A DNA stretch of 64,000 nt, taken from contig JAPTYO010000022.1 of NCBI GenBank assembly GCA_036873135.1, positions 4,770,979-4,834,978 of the forward strand. The letters are read 5' to 3'. The notes beneath the pieces were generated by a model. It saw only the letters and a program-made list of their open reading frames with translations, did no database searches and was not told the DNA's origin. Origin of the DNA: Clarkia xantiana subsp. parviflora (taxonomy: Eukaryota > Streptophyta > Magnoliopsida > Myrtales > Onagraceae). Both the position numbers and the translations under genes were made by a program. This document shows, piece after piece, positions 32,426-44,010 of the stretch (the stretch's first letter is position 1; each line of letters opens with the position of its first letter).

Positions 32426-35400
32426 GATAGTTGACTCAGGTGCAACTAACCATATCACTCATCAAATTGAGTGGCTACGTGATTTGAAGAAAAGTGACTC
32501 TGATCAACAATATGTTCATTTGCCAAATGGTCACAAGTGCAAAGTGACTCATGTTGGCTCCTGCTCTTTCTCAAGTGGATTCACATTGACCAACATTCTT
32601 TTGGTCCCTGATTTCAAATTCAACTTGATCTCAGTTTCTAGGCTACCTAGTCAATTGAATTGCAAAGTGATCTTTACTTGTGATCATGTGTTACTCCAGG
32701 GCCAGAGTTCCAATTCCATGGTGATTGGGGAATGGAATAGAGGCTTGTACACCATGAAGGATGTGGTGCCTTCAAGTTCATGGAAGATGGCAGCTTCTTG
32801 CATTGAGAATAAGGAGGATGTTTTTAAGTGGCACAAACGTTTGGGGCATGTGTCAGAAACTTATTTGAATCATTTGGATGTTCTAGGCTTGAATAAGACC
32901 TATGGTTGTATCAAACAATGCACTATTTGTCCTCTTGCAAAACAACCTAGATTTTCATTTCCAATCAGTGATTCAATTGATTCAAAGCCTTTTGATTTGG
33001 TTCACATGGACTTATGGAGTCCTTACAAGGTACCTACTTTCAAGAAAAATCAATATTTCTTGACTGTTGTTGATGGTCACTCAAGGGAAACTTGGGTCTA
33101 TTTGATGAGACACAAGAGTGACACTTTCTTGCACATCAAGAATTTCTTGATCATGGTGAAGAATCAGTTTGCAACAATGGTCAAGACCTTGAGAAGTGAT
33201 AATGGAACTGAGTTCATCAACTCAGTTTGCAAAGACTTGCTTCACCAGTGCATCCATCATCAAACTAGTTGTGTGCACACACCACAACAAAATGGAAGGG
33301 TGGAACGCAAGCATAGGGACATCCTGAACATTGCTAGAGCCATAAGGTTTCAAGCTTCTATGTCATTGAGGCATTGGGGGTATTGTATACTCAATGCTTG
33401 TTACTTGCTCAACAGGCTACCCTCTTCTATCTTGAAGTTCAAATCACCTATGGAAGTGTTGTATGGAAAGGTGCCTTCTCTTCATCATTTAAGGGTCATA
33501 GGTTGTATATGTTTTGCAACCAAATTGAACAACCATGACAAGTTTAGTCCAAGGGCTGAACCATGTATCCTTATGGGATACTCAACCTCTCAAAAAGGGT
33601 ACCTTGTGATGAACATTTCCAATTCAGTGTTTCATGTTTCAAGAGATGTTCTTTTCCATGAAGACATTTTCCCATTCAGCATGTCTATGGATGCTTTGAA
33701 GGCACTTATTCTATCTTGCTTGGGATCCAAGCAATCCTTTGAAGAATTCTTACCTGAGAATCCAACTTTTTTTATGAAGACATTCCTAGACATAGACCTC
33801 CCATAATTGAAGATAATGCTCCACAACCTTCAAACTTAAGAAGGAGTCTCAGAATTGCACAACTCCATCCACCACCCCTTAGGAGGAGTCCAAGAATTGC
33901 TGAGCTTCAAAACAGGCCAACTTATAATACCACCTTTGGCATGGAAAGATATGTGTCTTATGACACTTTGGGTCCTCAATACAAGTGCTTCTTGGCTGCC
34001 ACTGACAAGATCAAGGAACCAAGCACTTACAAACAAGCAATTAAGGATCCTAATTGGATTTTGGCAATGAAGGAGGAGATACAAGCCCTTCAAGACAACA
34101 ATACTTGGGAGCTAGTGGAGCTTCCTCAAGGTAAATCCTCAATTGGTTGCAAATGGGTTTTCAAAATCAAATACAACTCTGATGGATCCATTGAAAGATA
34201 CAAAGTAAGATTGGTTGCTAAAGGATTCAGTCAAGTTGAAGGGACTGGTTTCAATGAGACATTTTCACCTGTGGTCAAGATGGACACAGTGAGAATTGTC
34301 TTAGCATTGGTAGCTGCCAAATCATGGGGATTGTATCACATGGATGTAAACAATGCATTCCTTCAAGGTGATCTAACTGAGGAAGTGTATATGGACATTC
34401 CCCAAGGTTTTGACCCTTCTAAGTCTCTTGATGGGTCTCCCAAACGTGTGTGCAAGCTTGTAAAGTCCTTATATGGTCTCAAACAAGCATCAAGGCAGTT
34501 GAACATCAAGCTCACCCAAACCTTGTTGAAGAATGGGTACAAACAATGTGCCTCAGATCATTCCTTGTTCAGCAAGATACAAGGTGATGACAAAGTGTTT
34601 TTGCTCATCTATGTTGATGACCTTCATATCACTGGTTCCAATGCCAAGATGATCAATCAATTGAAGTGCACACTCAAACCACACTTCAAATTGAAGGATT
34701 TGGGAAACTTGAGGTATTTTTTGGGGTTGGAGATTGCAAGATCAAACCAAGGACTTGTGATCAACCAAAGGAAGTATGCCATGGAGCTTATTGAGGATGC
34801 TGGCCTAGGGGCTGCTAGGCTTTCTGAAACTCCTATGGAATTCAATATCAAACTCACCACACATGAGTATGATAAAGCCACCAACTCCAACAATGGTGAT
34901 ATGCTCTTGGAGGATGCTACTTCTTATAGGAGGATAATTGTAAGTTGTTATATCTTACCATGACAAGGCCAGACATTAGCTTCTCATTCCAAAGACTTAG
35001 TCAATTTGTTGACAAGCCCAAGAAATCTCATTATGATGCTGCCATAAGGATAATCAAATACATCAAAGGCACTCCAGGACAGGGTTTGATTTATCCTTTC
35101 AACAATAACCTCAAATTGAGCTTGTTTTGTGATTTGGATTGGGCTGCCTGTCCATTCAGTAGGAAGTCAGTGAGTGCCTATTGTGTGAAGCTTGGGGCAG
35201 CTATGATAGGATGGAAGGTCAAGAAACAAGACACCATTTCATTATCAAGTGCTGAAGCTGAGTATAGATGCCTAAGAGTTGCTATTCAAGAGGCACTTTG
35301 GGTAAGCAGGATTCTTAAGGAACTTGGATTGCAAGTTTCATTTCCCATTCCAATCCACACAGATAGTGAGGCAGCTGTGAAGATTGCAAAGAATCCCGTG

Positions 35401-35589
35401 TTTCATGAGCGTACAAAACACAATGAGTTGGATTGTCACTTCACAAGACACCATATCAATACGGGGATGATTGGTTTACACTATGTTTCTTCTAAGGAAC
35501 AAGTGGCTGACTTGTTAACCAAGGCATTGGTGAAGAAACAACATTTAGCCTTCTTAAGGCTATATGGGATCAAGGATGTCTTCCTATAA
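32426..35589 (+). pseudogene. Pol of C1 (protease-integrase-RT-RNase H), frameshifted
   Basis: Resumes at the copia protease active site (VDSGATNHI, 32430-32456) in the frame that ends at 22608, so E2 split one codon. Integrase: HKRLGH...CTICPLAKQ zinc region (about 32830-32945), HMDLW, RSDNGTEF and NGRVERKHRD. After a frameshift in a T run near 33765: RT with YKVRLVAKGF, MDVNNAFLQGD and YVDDLHITG (about 34609-34635). A further frameshift near 34939 precedes RNase H with SSAEAEYRCL and HTDSEAA, ending at 35589. Copia order (integrase before RT) is clear. Confidence 0.93.
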
Positions 35590-35590
35590 A

Positions 35591-35620
35591 GAAAATAAGA
35601 AGAAGAAAAGGATGGGAGAA
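35591..35620 (+). other. Polypurine tract of C1
   Basis: Almost pure purine run (GAAAATAAGAAGAAGAAAAG continuing to GGGAGAA) ending at the base before the 3' LTR; the plus-strand primer site. Confidence 0.85.
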
Positions 35621-35896
35621 TATAGAAGTATACTTGATACACAACATGATGCATTCAGTCAAGTTGCATTCGTACATTACACTTCATATCTAGCACTTGG
35701 TACTCAATGTAATTGCATATTGATTAGTGGTGCATGTCACACGTGCATGATGCATGACTTGGTGCATGCACCATATTGTGCACCAGGTTAGATGACTAGT
35801 TGATAAGCTTAGTTGGTAAGCCTAGGTTATCAACTATATATTGTGTAAGTTCAGATTGTAATCCCTAGTTGAATGAATGAAGTTTTATCTTGTATA
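35621..35896 (+). repeat. 3' LTR of C1
   Basis: 276 bp, same ends as the 5' copy; followed by GCGTA at 35897-35901. Confidence 0.95.
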
Positions 35897-36265
35897 GCGT
35901 AGGCTCTTTTCCGTCATTTGGCGTTGGTAGAATCAAGGAATCAGTAGTGACTGATCTCCTTCGTAGAGGCGACTTTCAAAAGTCGGGGAGAGAGTCAGTA
36001 TCACCGTTGATCTCTTGGTCACCATTGACTACGGGAAGTCGAGGTGACTGTTTCTTGTTTGAGATATAAATCTCTAGTATAGACGCTGTGTCTAGTAGTA
36101 ATTTTTTATCGTTGGAACAAGAGGCATGAAAAAGCTTAAGAGTCGTCTTGCCCATTGACAAAGGTAATTTCGAAGCAACGGTCACGTTGTCAGTAACTGC
36201 ACCAATAGATGATTACCTAGGGAATGCTTCCTCAAGAAGTTATCTTGAAAGGTGGGAGGCCTCAG

Positions 36266-36273
36266 TATAAATA
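36266..36273 (+). promoter_or_regulatory. TATA box of the antisense gene in E3
   Basis: TATAAATA, 97 bp upstream of the antisense ATG at 36370. The stretch 35902-36265 before it is E3 internal DNA without a gene. Confidence 0.55.
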
Positions 36274-36369
36274 CTGCTGCCTCACTTTCATTTTTCACCT
36301 CTGTTTTTGCATTTTTAGTCTGATCCAATCTACAAAGAGTGAGTTGTTCTCCGACAAACATCAAGCATC

Positions 36370-37692
36370 ATGGCTGGCCATCCCTCCTCAGGTATCCCAT
36401 GGTTATTTTCTTTCTTTTAAGATTGACATCCCTAGTCTTTAATGGCTTTTTGACAATCAGGGCTTTCTTTCTTTCTAGACTTTATCAAAATGATCCTTCG
36501 AAATCATCGTCAAGCTATGGAAGCTTCTTCTGCCCCTCCGTCAAAAAAGGTCAATAGCGGGGCGTCCATCGACACTCCAATTGATGTTGAGGTCACTAGT
36601 AAGTCCTTCTAAGGATGAGGGCGAAGTGAAGGATACCACTCACCACTCCAATCGAGATAAGGATATTGGTTCGTGGCGAAGAGGAAGGCAAGGCGAGGAT
36701 TCTTCTCCTTCTTCATCGACTCGATTGTCCCCGCCTCGTGCTGAGGCTTCTGCTAGTGGCCCCTTAGATAATGAGGGTCCTTGTTTTGATTGGGACATGT
36801 TGCTGAGCCCATCTATCGAGTTTTCCAAAGATTGGAATCCTCTCCGCTCTTTACGAGGGTATCCTCTCAAAGAGGGACATTCTATCGCCAATCCTGATTT
36901 GGCACTTCATTTACTGAATGCTTCCATTCCTCCCAGGGATCGTAGGCACCTAGAAACGAACTTGGGGGAAGTGAGGAGGCTACTCGCCTTCTTATTTTGA
37001 AACAGGCCGAAGTGAGTATTTCCCTCTTCTATTTATTTGGATTTATTCTTCGTTTGTCGTAGACTGATCCTTTCTTTCTTGATTCTTTCTTTAACAGGCT
37101 TCCAGGGATTCTCATCAATATTCTCGCCTGATGATCAATCTCTTAGGGAGTTACAGGCGACCAGGGAGAAGCTTAAGACCTCAACGTCTCCTGAGATTAT
37201 GGGAGAGGTTCAAAGTCTCCGAGAAGAGAATGCCAAACTGAGGGAGAATCTTAAGCTAGCGAATGAGACTTCTTCCTTTTTACGGAGGGACCTCCAAAAG
37301 TGCGAAGAGTCCCTAGAGAGCTCTATTTCTTTGATGAAAGAGCATCGCCACTTGCTAGAGAGGAAGAACAAGGAAAAGGATAACCTCAAAGTTGAGAACA
37401 TAATTCTTTGTGAGAGGTTCGATGTACTACAAAAGGAGATGTCGAGCTTGAGGAAGTCTGGAGTTAGGGCTGTGGAACATTGCAAAGCGAGTTCTGCTTT
37501 TGAATCAGATATTCCTATAGCCGCTTCTGATCTGCTGTTTCCTTCCTTAAAAGAGATTGTAGCCAATCTGAGAGCATATCAACCTGACTTCCCTTTTTCT
37601 CAGGTTCCTCTTCTTTAGCAGTTTTTAGAGATCCCTACTGAAGGAGGTGATAGTTTTGTTGTTTCTTCCTCTAAGGGAAAGAAGGCTTTGTA
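36370..37692 (+). pseudogene. Antisense coiled-coil gene of E3, broken
   Basis: Opposite to E3's gag. Exon 1 starts ATG at 36370 (MAGHPSS); intron 36392-36478 (GTATCC...TTCTAG) joins in frame to MILRNHRQAMEAS. Frameshifts near 36605 and 36975 break the middle part (FDWDMLLSPSIEFSKDW, LLNASIPPRDRRHLE). A later intron probably starts at GAA|GTGAGT (37013). The last part is a strong coiled coil (MGEVQSLREENAKLRENLK) ending QPDFPFSQV, the same C-terminal motif as E0, E1 and E2; a TAG at 37617-37619 interrupts the last ~30 codons. Same gene family as E1/E2, much diverged. Confidence 0.7.
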
Positions 37693-37799
37693 AACAGTTA
37701 CTTTCTAGGATGTTTCTGTTAAGATCAATCCCTTGTGTAACAAATCTCTTTTTGTAATAAAGGGTTTCATCACTCGTAACTTTGATAATCATACATTGG

Positions 37800-39110
37800 T
37801 CGAATAATGTCGATCATTAGTATTTGTAGACGTCGATTTTGACCTTTAATCGAGTTGTCGATGTATCTAGACTTTTACTGTCGTTCTGGACATACGAGGT
37901 TGTCAATCGATTTATAGATCTTCGACTTCTTCTATCGAATTGTCGCCGTACCTAGACCTTAGTCATTTTGGGCATATAGGGTCGACCATTGACTTGTAGA
38001 CCTTTGAATCTTTGATCGAATTGTCGCCGCACCTAGACCTTAGTCATTTTGGGCACATAAGGTCGACAATCGATTTGTAGACCTTTGATTCTTCGATCGA
38101 ATTGTCGCCGTACCTAGACCTTGGTCATTTTGGGCACATAAGGTCGAAAATCGATTTGTAGACCGAATCTTCGATCGAGTTGTCGCCGTACCTAGACCTT
38201 AGTCATTTTGGGCACATAAGGTCGACAATCGATTTGTAGACCTTTGATTCTTCGGTCGAGTTGTCGCCGTACCTAGACCTTGGTAATTTACATAAGGTCG
38301 ACAATCGATTTGTAGACCTTTGATTCTTCGATCGAGTTGTCGCCATACCTAGACATTGGTCATTTTGGGCACATAAGGTCGACAATCGATTTGTAAACCG
38401 AATCTTCGATCGAGTTGTCGCCGTACCTAGACCTTAGTCATTTTGGGCACATAAGGTCGACAATCGATTTGTAGACCGAATCTTTGATCGAGTTGTCGCC
38501 GTACCTAGACTTTAGTTATTTTGGGCACATAAGGTCGACAATCGATTAGTAGACCTTTGATTCTTCGGTCGAGTTGTCGCCGTACCTAGACCTTGGTCAT
38601 TTTGGGCACATAAGGTCGACAATCGATTTGTAGACCGAATCTTCGATCGAGTTGTCGCCGTACCTAGACCTTAGTCATTTTGGGCACATAAAGTCGACAA
38701 TCGATTTGTAGACCTTTGATTCTTCGATCGAGTTGTCTCCGTACCTAGACCTTGGTCATTTTAGGCACATAAGGCCGAAAATCGATTTGTAGACCGAATC
38801 TTCGATCGAGTTGTCGCCGTACCTAGACCTTAGTCATTTTGGGCACATAAGGTCGACAATCGATTTGTAGACCTTTGATTCTTCGATCGAGTGTCTCCGT
38901 ACCTAGACCTTGGTCATTTTGGGCACATAAGGTCGAAAATTGATTTGTAGACCGAATCTTCGATCGAGTTGTCGTCGTACCTGGACCTTGGTCATTTTGG
39001 GCACATAAGGTCGACAATCGATTTGTAGACCGAATCTTCGACCGAGTTGTCGTCCTACCTAGACCTTAGTCATTTGGGGCACATAAGATCGACAATCGAT
39101 TTGTAGACCA
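37800..39110. repeat. 3' tandem repeat array of E3, 75-82-bp unit, about 16 copies
   Basis: Units contain GTCGCCGTACCTAGACCTT, GTCATTTTGGGCACATAAGG and TCGACAATCGATTTGTAGAC; shorter and longer forms differ by CTTTGATT. Unrelated in sequence to the 49-bp repeat of E1/E2 but in the same place between sense genes and antisense gene. Confidence 0.92.
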
Positions 39111-39253
39111 CTGATTGATGATAATATTGGAACGATTTCTTGTAAAGAAAAAGAGATCTCGAGGGATCATATTTATTCATCGTTTCATGGATTTTACATC
39201 AAAAAAGATACTAAAACATTAGTCATAATAAAAAGTATCTACTTTAGAAGCTA

Positions 39254-39537
39254 TTATAACTTCTCTGAGCGTCTTGTCGACGTGTTGTAACAGTGCCGCC
39301 CCATGGCTTGATCTCCTTGAACCTCGCCAATTCCCTTTGGTGTTGATAATTTCATTACTTGATGCGTCGTTGAAGGGATAATTCGGTGAGGATTGAGGGT
39401 GGTTCTGCCAATGATGGCGTTGTAAGATGAGCCGGCATCGACTACTACGAAAAGTATATCTACTTGCAAAACTTTCTCCCCTTCTCCCAAAAGAGTGGTT
39501 AGTCTAATAGCTCCCATGGAGTAGATGGTTTCTCCTG
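39254..39537 (-). pseudogene. Protease C-terminal part of E3
   Basis: Minus-strand frame GETIYSMGAIRLTTLL...YNAIIGRTTLNPHRIIPSTTHQ, the second half of the retropepsin domain, ending at a stop at 39254 after EKL. It continues the frame that stops at 58171, on the far side of E4; the junction bases TCCTG are duplicated. No RT follows. Confidence 0.88.
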
Positions 39538-40292
39538 TGATGGATATACGCCCAATTTGAACCCGTTGACTCCCGATTCGTCTCATTTTGATTACCCCGT
39601 TAATGATTGTAAATCGAAACTTCAACCCGAACACTTCGCGAAAACACCAACGGTCCGGACGAGGCCGAAGCGCTCGTCCGGCCAAGTTAGACTCACCTAG
39701 GTGAGGTCGGGTGGCCACACCCGACCTCCCCTAGGGGAGATCGGGTCAGCCAACTCGATCTCCCCTAGGAGGGGTTGGGTGGCATCACCCAACCCCTACC
39801 CTTGGGGGTCGGATTTTCCTTCCCCCCAAGGGCCCCGGCACCATTCTTGGACTCCCATACTCGGTTTATTTCCGCCAACCTTCTCCGTACCCTAAGGTCT
39901 CAATTACATGTTTAAAGGATAATTAATTGTGTTTAAAGGTTAACGATGTCATTAAGCCACCTTAATGACACCGTTGCCTATAAATACAACTCTTCCACTA
40001 TTCATTTGACAATCTTGGCAAGTTGCATAATTTTGCTCTGACCTCTCTCTAGCTTTATCTCTCTACAAAAAACAGTACTGACTTAGGCATCGGAGAGGGT
40101 TCAATAGGCACCACCCCCCCCCCCCTCTGTGCCTGGTATTGCCCCTCTTGCAGGGCGAGAAGAGAAGTGAAGCGAAGGACGGAAAGACACAAGCTAGGAC
40201 GACACAACCCGAGAGCACCGAATCCGAAATATCTCCAGTGAGGAACGAGACTTAGGTCGACCGCCCGTTGACCCCAGACTTGGAACCTAACA
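39538..40292 (+). repeat. 5' LTR of E4
   Basis: 755 bp, TGATGGATATAC...CCTAACA. Three U3 palindromes (39690-39810); TATAAATA at 39979-39986; C run near 40112-40125. Confidence 0.93.
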
Positions 40293-40310
40293 CTTGGCGC
40301 CGTCCGTGGG
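40293..40310 (+). other. Primer binding site of E4
   Basis: CTTGGCGCCGTCCGTGGG directly after the LTR. Confidence 0.87.
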
Positions 40311-40343
40311 CTTTGAACAGAAAGCCTGGCAATAACAAGAGCG

Positions 40344-41150
40344 ATGACGAATAGCTTAGTATCTAGGCATCACCGCCCACCTGGGGGCAATAGGCGAGGG
40401 AGACAGCCTATACCTCCAGCAAGGCAGCCTAACCTAGAGAAACAGCCTGCACACCAGAGCCTCAGGTAGCCCCACAGGCACCCCAGCCTAACAGGCAGGG
40501 AGGAGGCTTCCACAGCTCCAACTCCATTGACTAGGAAGCCACATGGACAGGGGGGCAACAAGGAGCGCCATCCCAATACACGGCACCTCCACAGAGGTAC
40601 TACTATGAGGCAAAACCTTAAGGGTATCCATATAAAATAATGACTCAAAGGAACGACAATCGTGCCCACACAACCAACATAAGGCCCGCATACTCGCAAG
40701 GAGCACAGACAGTGACTCCGAGGTTGATGAACGCATTGGATGAGCTGCTAGCCTATAGAGAGACCCTGAGGAACAGGCAGAGAAGGCAACACCAGCAGGA
40801 AGAAGAAGAAGTCCATGAACAAGAACAAGCCCCAGAAGAAGAATACCACTCGCACCCTAGAGCAGGGCAGCGAGAAGAACAAAGGAGAGACAACCAAAGG
40901 CCACCCCCAGAGGGAAGGCAGCAGTCTGTGCCTCCAAGGCAACAACAGACACAGCAGGATGCCAGGGCATACACCCCTCTGGGGGCAGATAGACAGGCAA
41001 GACCTCCAAGGAGGCATGGATTCAACCAAGTACCCCAACAGGGACATACACCGCATTAAGGGAGGACATACATGCCAGACCAAAGAGGATATAGGAGTTC
41101 CAACATCCACCCTGGCAATTTACACATACAGTCCGTATCACTACAGACAT
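40344..41150 (+). pseudogene. Eroded gag N-terminus of E4
   Basis: ATG at 40344 opens MTNSLVSRHHRPPGGN, as in E2 and E6, then breaks repeatedly. 40640-41059 keeps the proline/glutamine-rich gag N-terminal region (RNDNRAHTTNIRPAYSQG; RQQSVPPRQQQ). The gag core and knuckle are not recognisable. E5 carries the same remnant at 52154-52683. Confidence 0.8.
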
Positions 41151-42269
41151 GACTAAGGGACATATCAAGGAAAGCTAAAAGGGAAGGACATAGTCCCAAC
41201 AACACAACAAGGCAACCACCTACCCATGATACAGCACGATAGGTCCAAACCCCTTGTGCATGACAACCCTTGGCACACATCCCCCTAGGACAGGGGAGGA
41301 GTTGAAAAGACAAGGATTTGAACAGGGGACTCATAGAGTACCACACCACGTTAGCACATAGCTACTACAATGGGAAGTCTCATGGAGAGACGTAGTAGAG
41401 TGAGATCGCACATAGCATACATGAAGGATACACCTCCACCTAGTCCGCCTTGCAAGGATGCGACCCTATATTCCTCAAGTGGAAGAAATACACACAGACT
41501 AATGGAGGAAAACAGTTACATTACCAAGGAAGCAGGGGATATCAACACCCCCACACCCATATCCTTCCCATATCCTCTTATTTAATTTAACTGCATAACA
41601 AGTCAACTCCCTAAAAGAGGTAGATTTTGATACTTGATATCAACATGTTTTCCAAGAATGACCATACCGGACGCCTTCGGGCTCCGTGATATATATATAT
41701 ACACAGGTGGACCACTAGAAGAGTCCATAAAACGCCGCCGCCATCCAAGAGATACACAAGGAACAGATCTCTCCATCTCAAAGGGCACCTATAAGGTCAA
41801 GACTCTGGGAAAGATCACCAAGAGGGATGTTTCACTTCCAAATATAAGTTGAGCACTCCCAACAACCTATAGAGGAACTACCATGAAGGCCACAAAGGAT
41901 TACCCCTACCATAACCTTCCACTAAGCATCCTAGGGCCAAGTCCGTCAAAGGATCCTATCGGGCATTGGTTTGCAAGGGGGGCACCAGTTACAACATGCC
42001 TCCCCACAAACGCCCATTAGCATAAGAGGGGGTAGCCGCGAACACATCCCTCCAAAAATGGAGGAAACCATATCACATGGGCAACGCCCACCATCAGAAG
42101 CAAACACCTCCAGCGGATCTTTATGATTTCACAAAATAGCCAAGAGACACAACTACACTTAGTAAGCTCATCCTAGGTAATGGAATACACTTCCATCAAA
42201 AACTCTCAAGGACACCAAGCCTAGCAAAGGAAGAATGGTGACACCATCATCAAGCTTTTAAAAAGGGAT
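41151..42269 (+). other. E4 internal, no recognisable gene
   Basis: Only short stray frames. A TATATATATATACA microsatellite lies at 41690-41704. The same sequence is present inverted in E5 (51000-51860). Confidence 0.5.
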
Positions 42270-42500
42270 ATGGAAAACATAGTATTTCCACACAAGGATA
42301 TATTAGTCACAAGAGAGGGAATCACCAACTTTGATATAAAGAGAACCATAGTGCATGAAGGGAGTCCGTCAGACATCTCCCATGACCAACCATTGATGAT
42401 ACTAGAGAAGAGTCAGGAATACCTAATACCAAAGGACCCCCTACTAGTAAAGGTGGTCAGAACATCAACACACTCATTAGGGATACGGCACTGCAAATAA
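42270..42500 (+). pseudogene. Eroded protease remnant of E4
   Basis: MENIVFPHKDILVTREGITN then FDIKRTIVHEGSPSDIS aligns with the protease start of E6 (HDDALVITIDIDNFDVKRIL, VDGGSSADLL). The catalytic triplet is replaced by HEG. E5 has the same remnant at 50739-50969. Confidence 0.7.
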
Positions 42501-44010
42501 ACTAGGAATAAGGATGGAACACATATCCTTACAAGTATCCTTACAAGTATCCTTGCAAGTATCCTTGCATTTATTCTTGCAAAAATAAACTCCGTAGATA
42601 AAGAGGTGATCTAATAGATGACTATGTCTCTGTTCTCAAACTATGATCCTAACCCGGAGATCCTTGGACTCCGTACTATATATGTAATGAATAACATGTT
42701 CATCAGAGATAGGTACACGAAGATTCAAGACAGCGCCATAAAGATTAAGGCGCATACCTCTACCAAGTACGACACATTGGAGTGTTCACAAACACTCCTT
42801 CGCCATCTCACAAGAAAGGAAGGCAACCAAGGATACAAGTCCTAATAGAATAAACATCGGTAGAAAATCCTGTCATTGAAGTCATGCACCAAGAGAGAAA
42901 CTCTAGAGATGCAAGATTAGCAAAAGAGATAGTGCAACAACTAGAGTATGAAAAGGAGATACATCTCCTATCAAGAGCCTTAGGGCAGGATAATAGTTCT
43001 ACAAGATCAACCAAAGAAGAGCTCAAAAGCTTGGGGAGTAAGGTTTCAAGATCGACCCTCACACTAGACGCACATCCAGATCAACCACCTTGTCTGCAAA
43101 TGATAAGACATTTGACTCTAGCATCCCATCAAGAGGAGAACCCCGATAAAAGGGGCACTAGAAAAATATCCCGCCTTTAAGGCCATACGCCGAACACATG
43201 ATGAATGAAGGTTATGACACACCTCAAACATGTATACGTACGCAATACAAATGCAGCCTCTAATGAAGCTATCCAGCAAGGAATAGCCAATACGGGGGCA
43301 AACCCATGGAAAATCATGGAACATCACCTGCAAACCTAGAGGAAGACATCCTTTTTAAGTTCAAGTCCTAATTCAAAGAAAGTCTATAATCAAGATTCAA
43401 GGTGAGAGGAGCATGACCAATGTGACACCCCCTAAAGGCATTGAAGAATACTCCAATGTGAAGGAAAAGGCAAACCACACTAAGTGCCACAACACTCCAA
43501 GAAGATTATCACAGCCCGGTCAGACCCCCCCATGCACGAGCAAAGAGCATGTATTAGATTGACTAGTCTGAAACACACCTACGAGATTAACAACTCGAGA
43601 CACCATTCTATAAGAGAGCTTTTCAACCTAACACACAAAGAAGGGGGGAAAGAATTTACAAGCACCCCTAGGATACAAACACTGCCGCATCCTGGTTATC
43701 AAGAGAATGAAAATCACCCCCACCCACCCAAAGCAAAAGCTCTCCACCCAACCTCTAAAGATACATCCGACAAAGGCATTATCCAAACCATGCCTATGAC
43801 TGAAACAAGCAAGCATGAGAAAGAGTAAATCCTACAAGGGACATTCATCGCATTCAACCAAGCAGACAAGGGAGCCCCGAGCATGAGGAGCACCCAACCA
43901 AGAAAATGAACGAGGGGCCTTCAATGGCCAAATATGAAAGGCGGTATGACCACCAAGCAACTTGGGGGCACCAAACGAATAAGTGCTTGGTAGTCCACCT
44001 AAGTGCAAAA
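42501..44010 (+). other. E4 internal, no recognisable gene
   Basis: Short frames at 42618-42845, 42884-43180 and 43484-43828 recur in E5, but E5 is a recent relative, so this does not show selection. I cannot assign them. A short ATCCTTACAAGT/ATCCTTGCAAGT repeat lies at 42525-42580. Confidence 0.45.

Larger units (their letters stand above)
20437..35896 (+). mobile_element. C1: Ty1/copia LTR retrotransposon, interrupted by E2
   Basis: Plus-strand element with two 276-bp LTRs, target duplication GCGTA (20432-20436 and 35897-35901), initiator-Met primer site, gag, protease, integrase, RT and RNase H in copia order, and a purine tract before the 3' LTR. Removing E2 gives about 5.64 kb, normal for copia. 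By eye the two LTRs differ at 6 of 276 positions. Four frameshifts and E2 make it dead. It sits inside E3. Confidence 0.95.

Noticed and set aside
36581..37680. Host coiled-coil gene between two elements
   Set aside because: It lies within E3 by target-site evidence and ends with the same PDFPF motif as the antisense genes of E1 and E2.
42618..43828. Short frames nearly identical between E4 and E5
   Set aside because: E4 and E5 are young relatives, so similarity is expected without selection; no domain seen.
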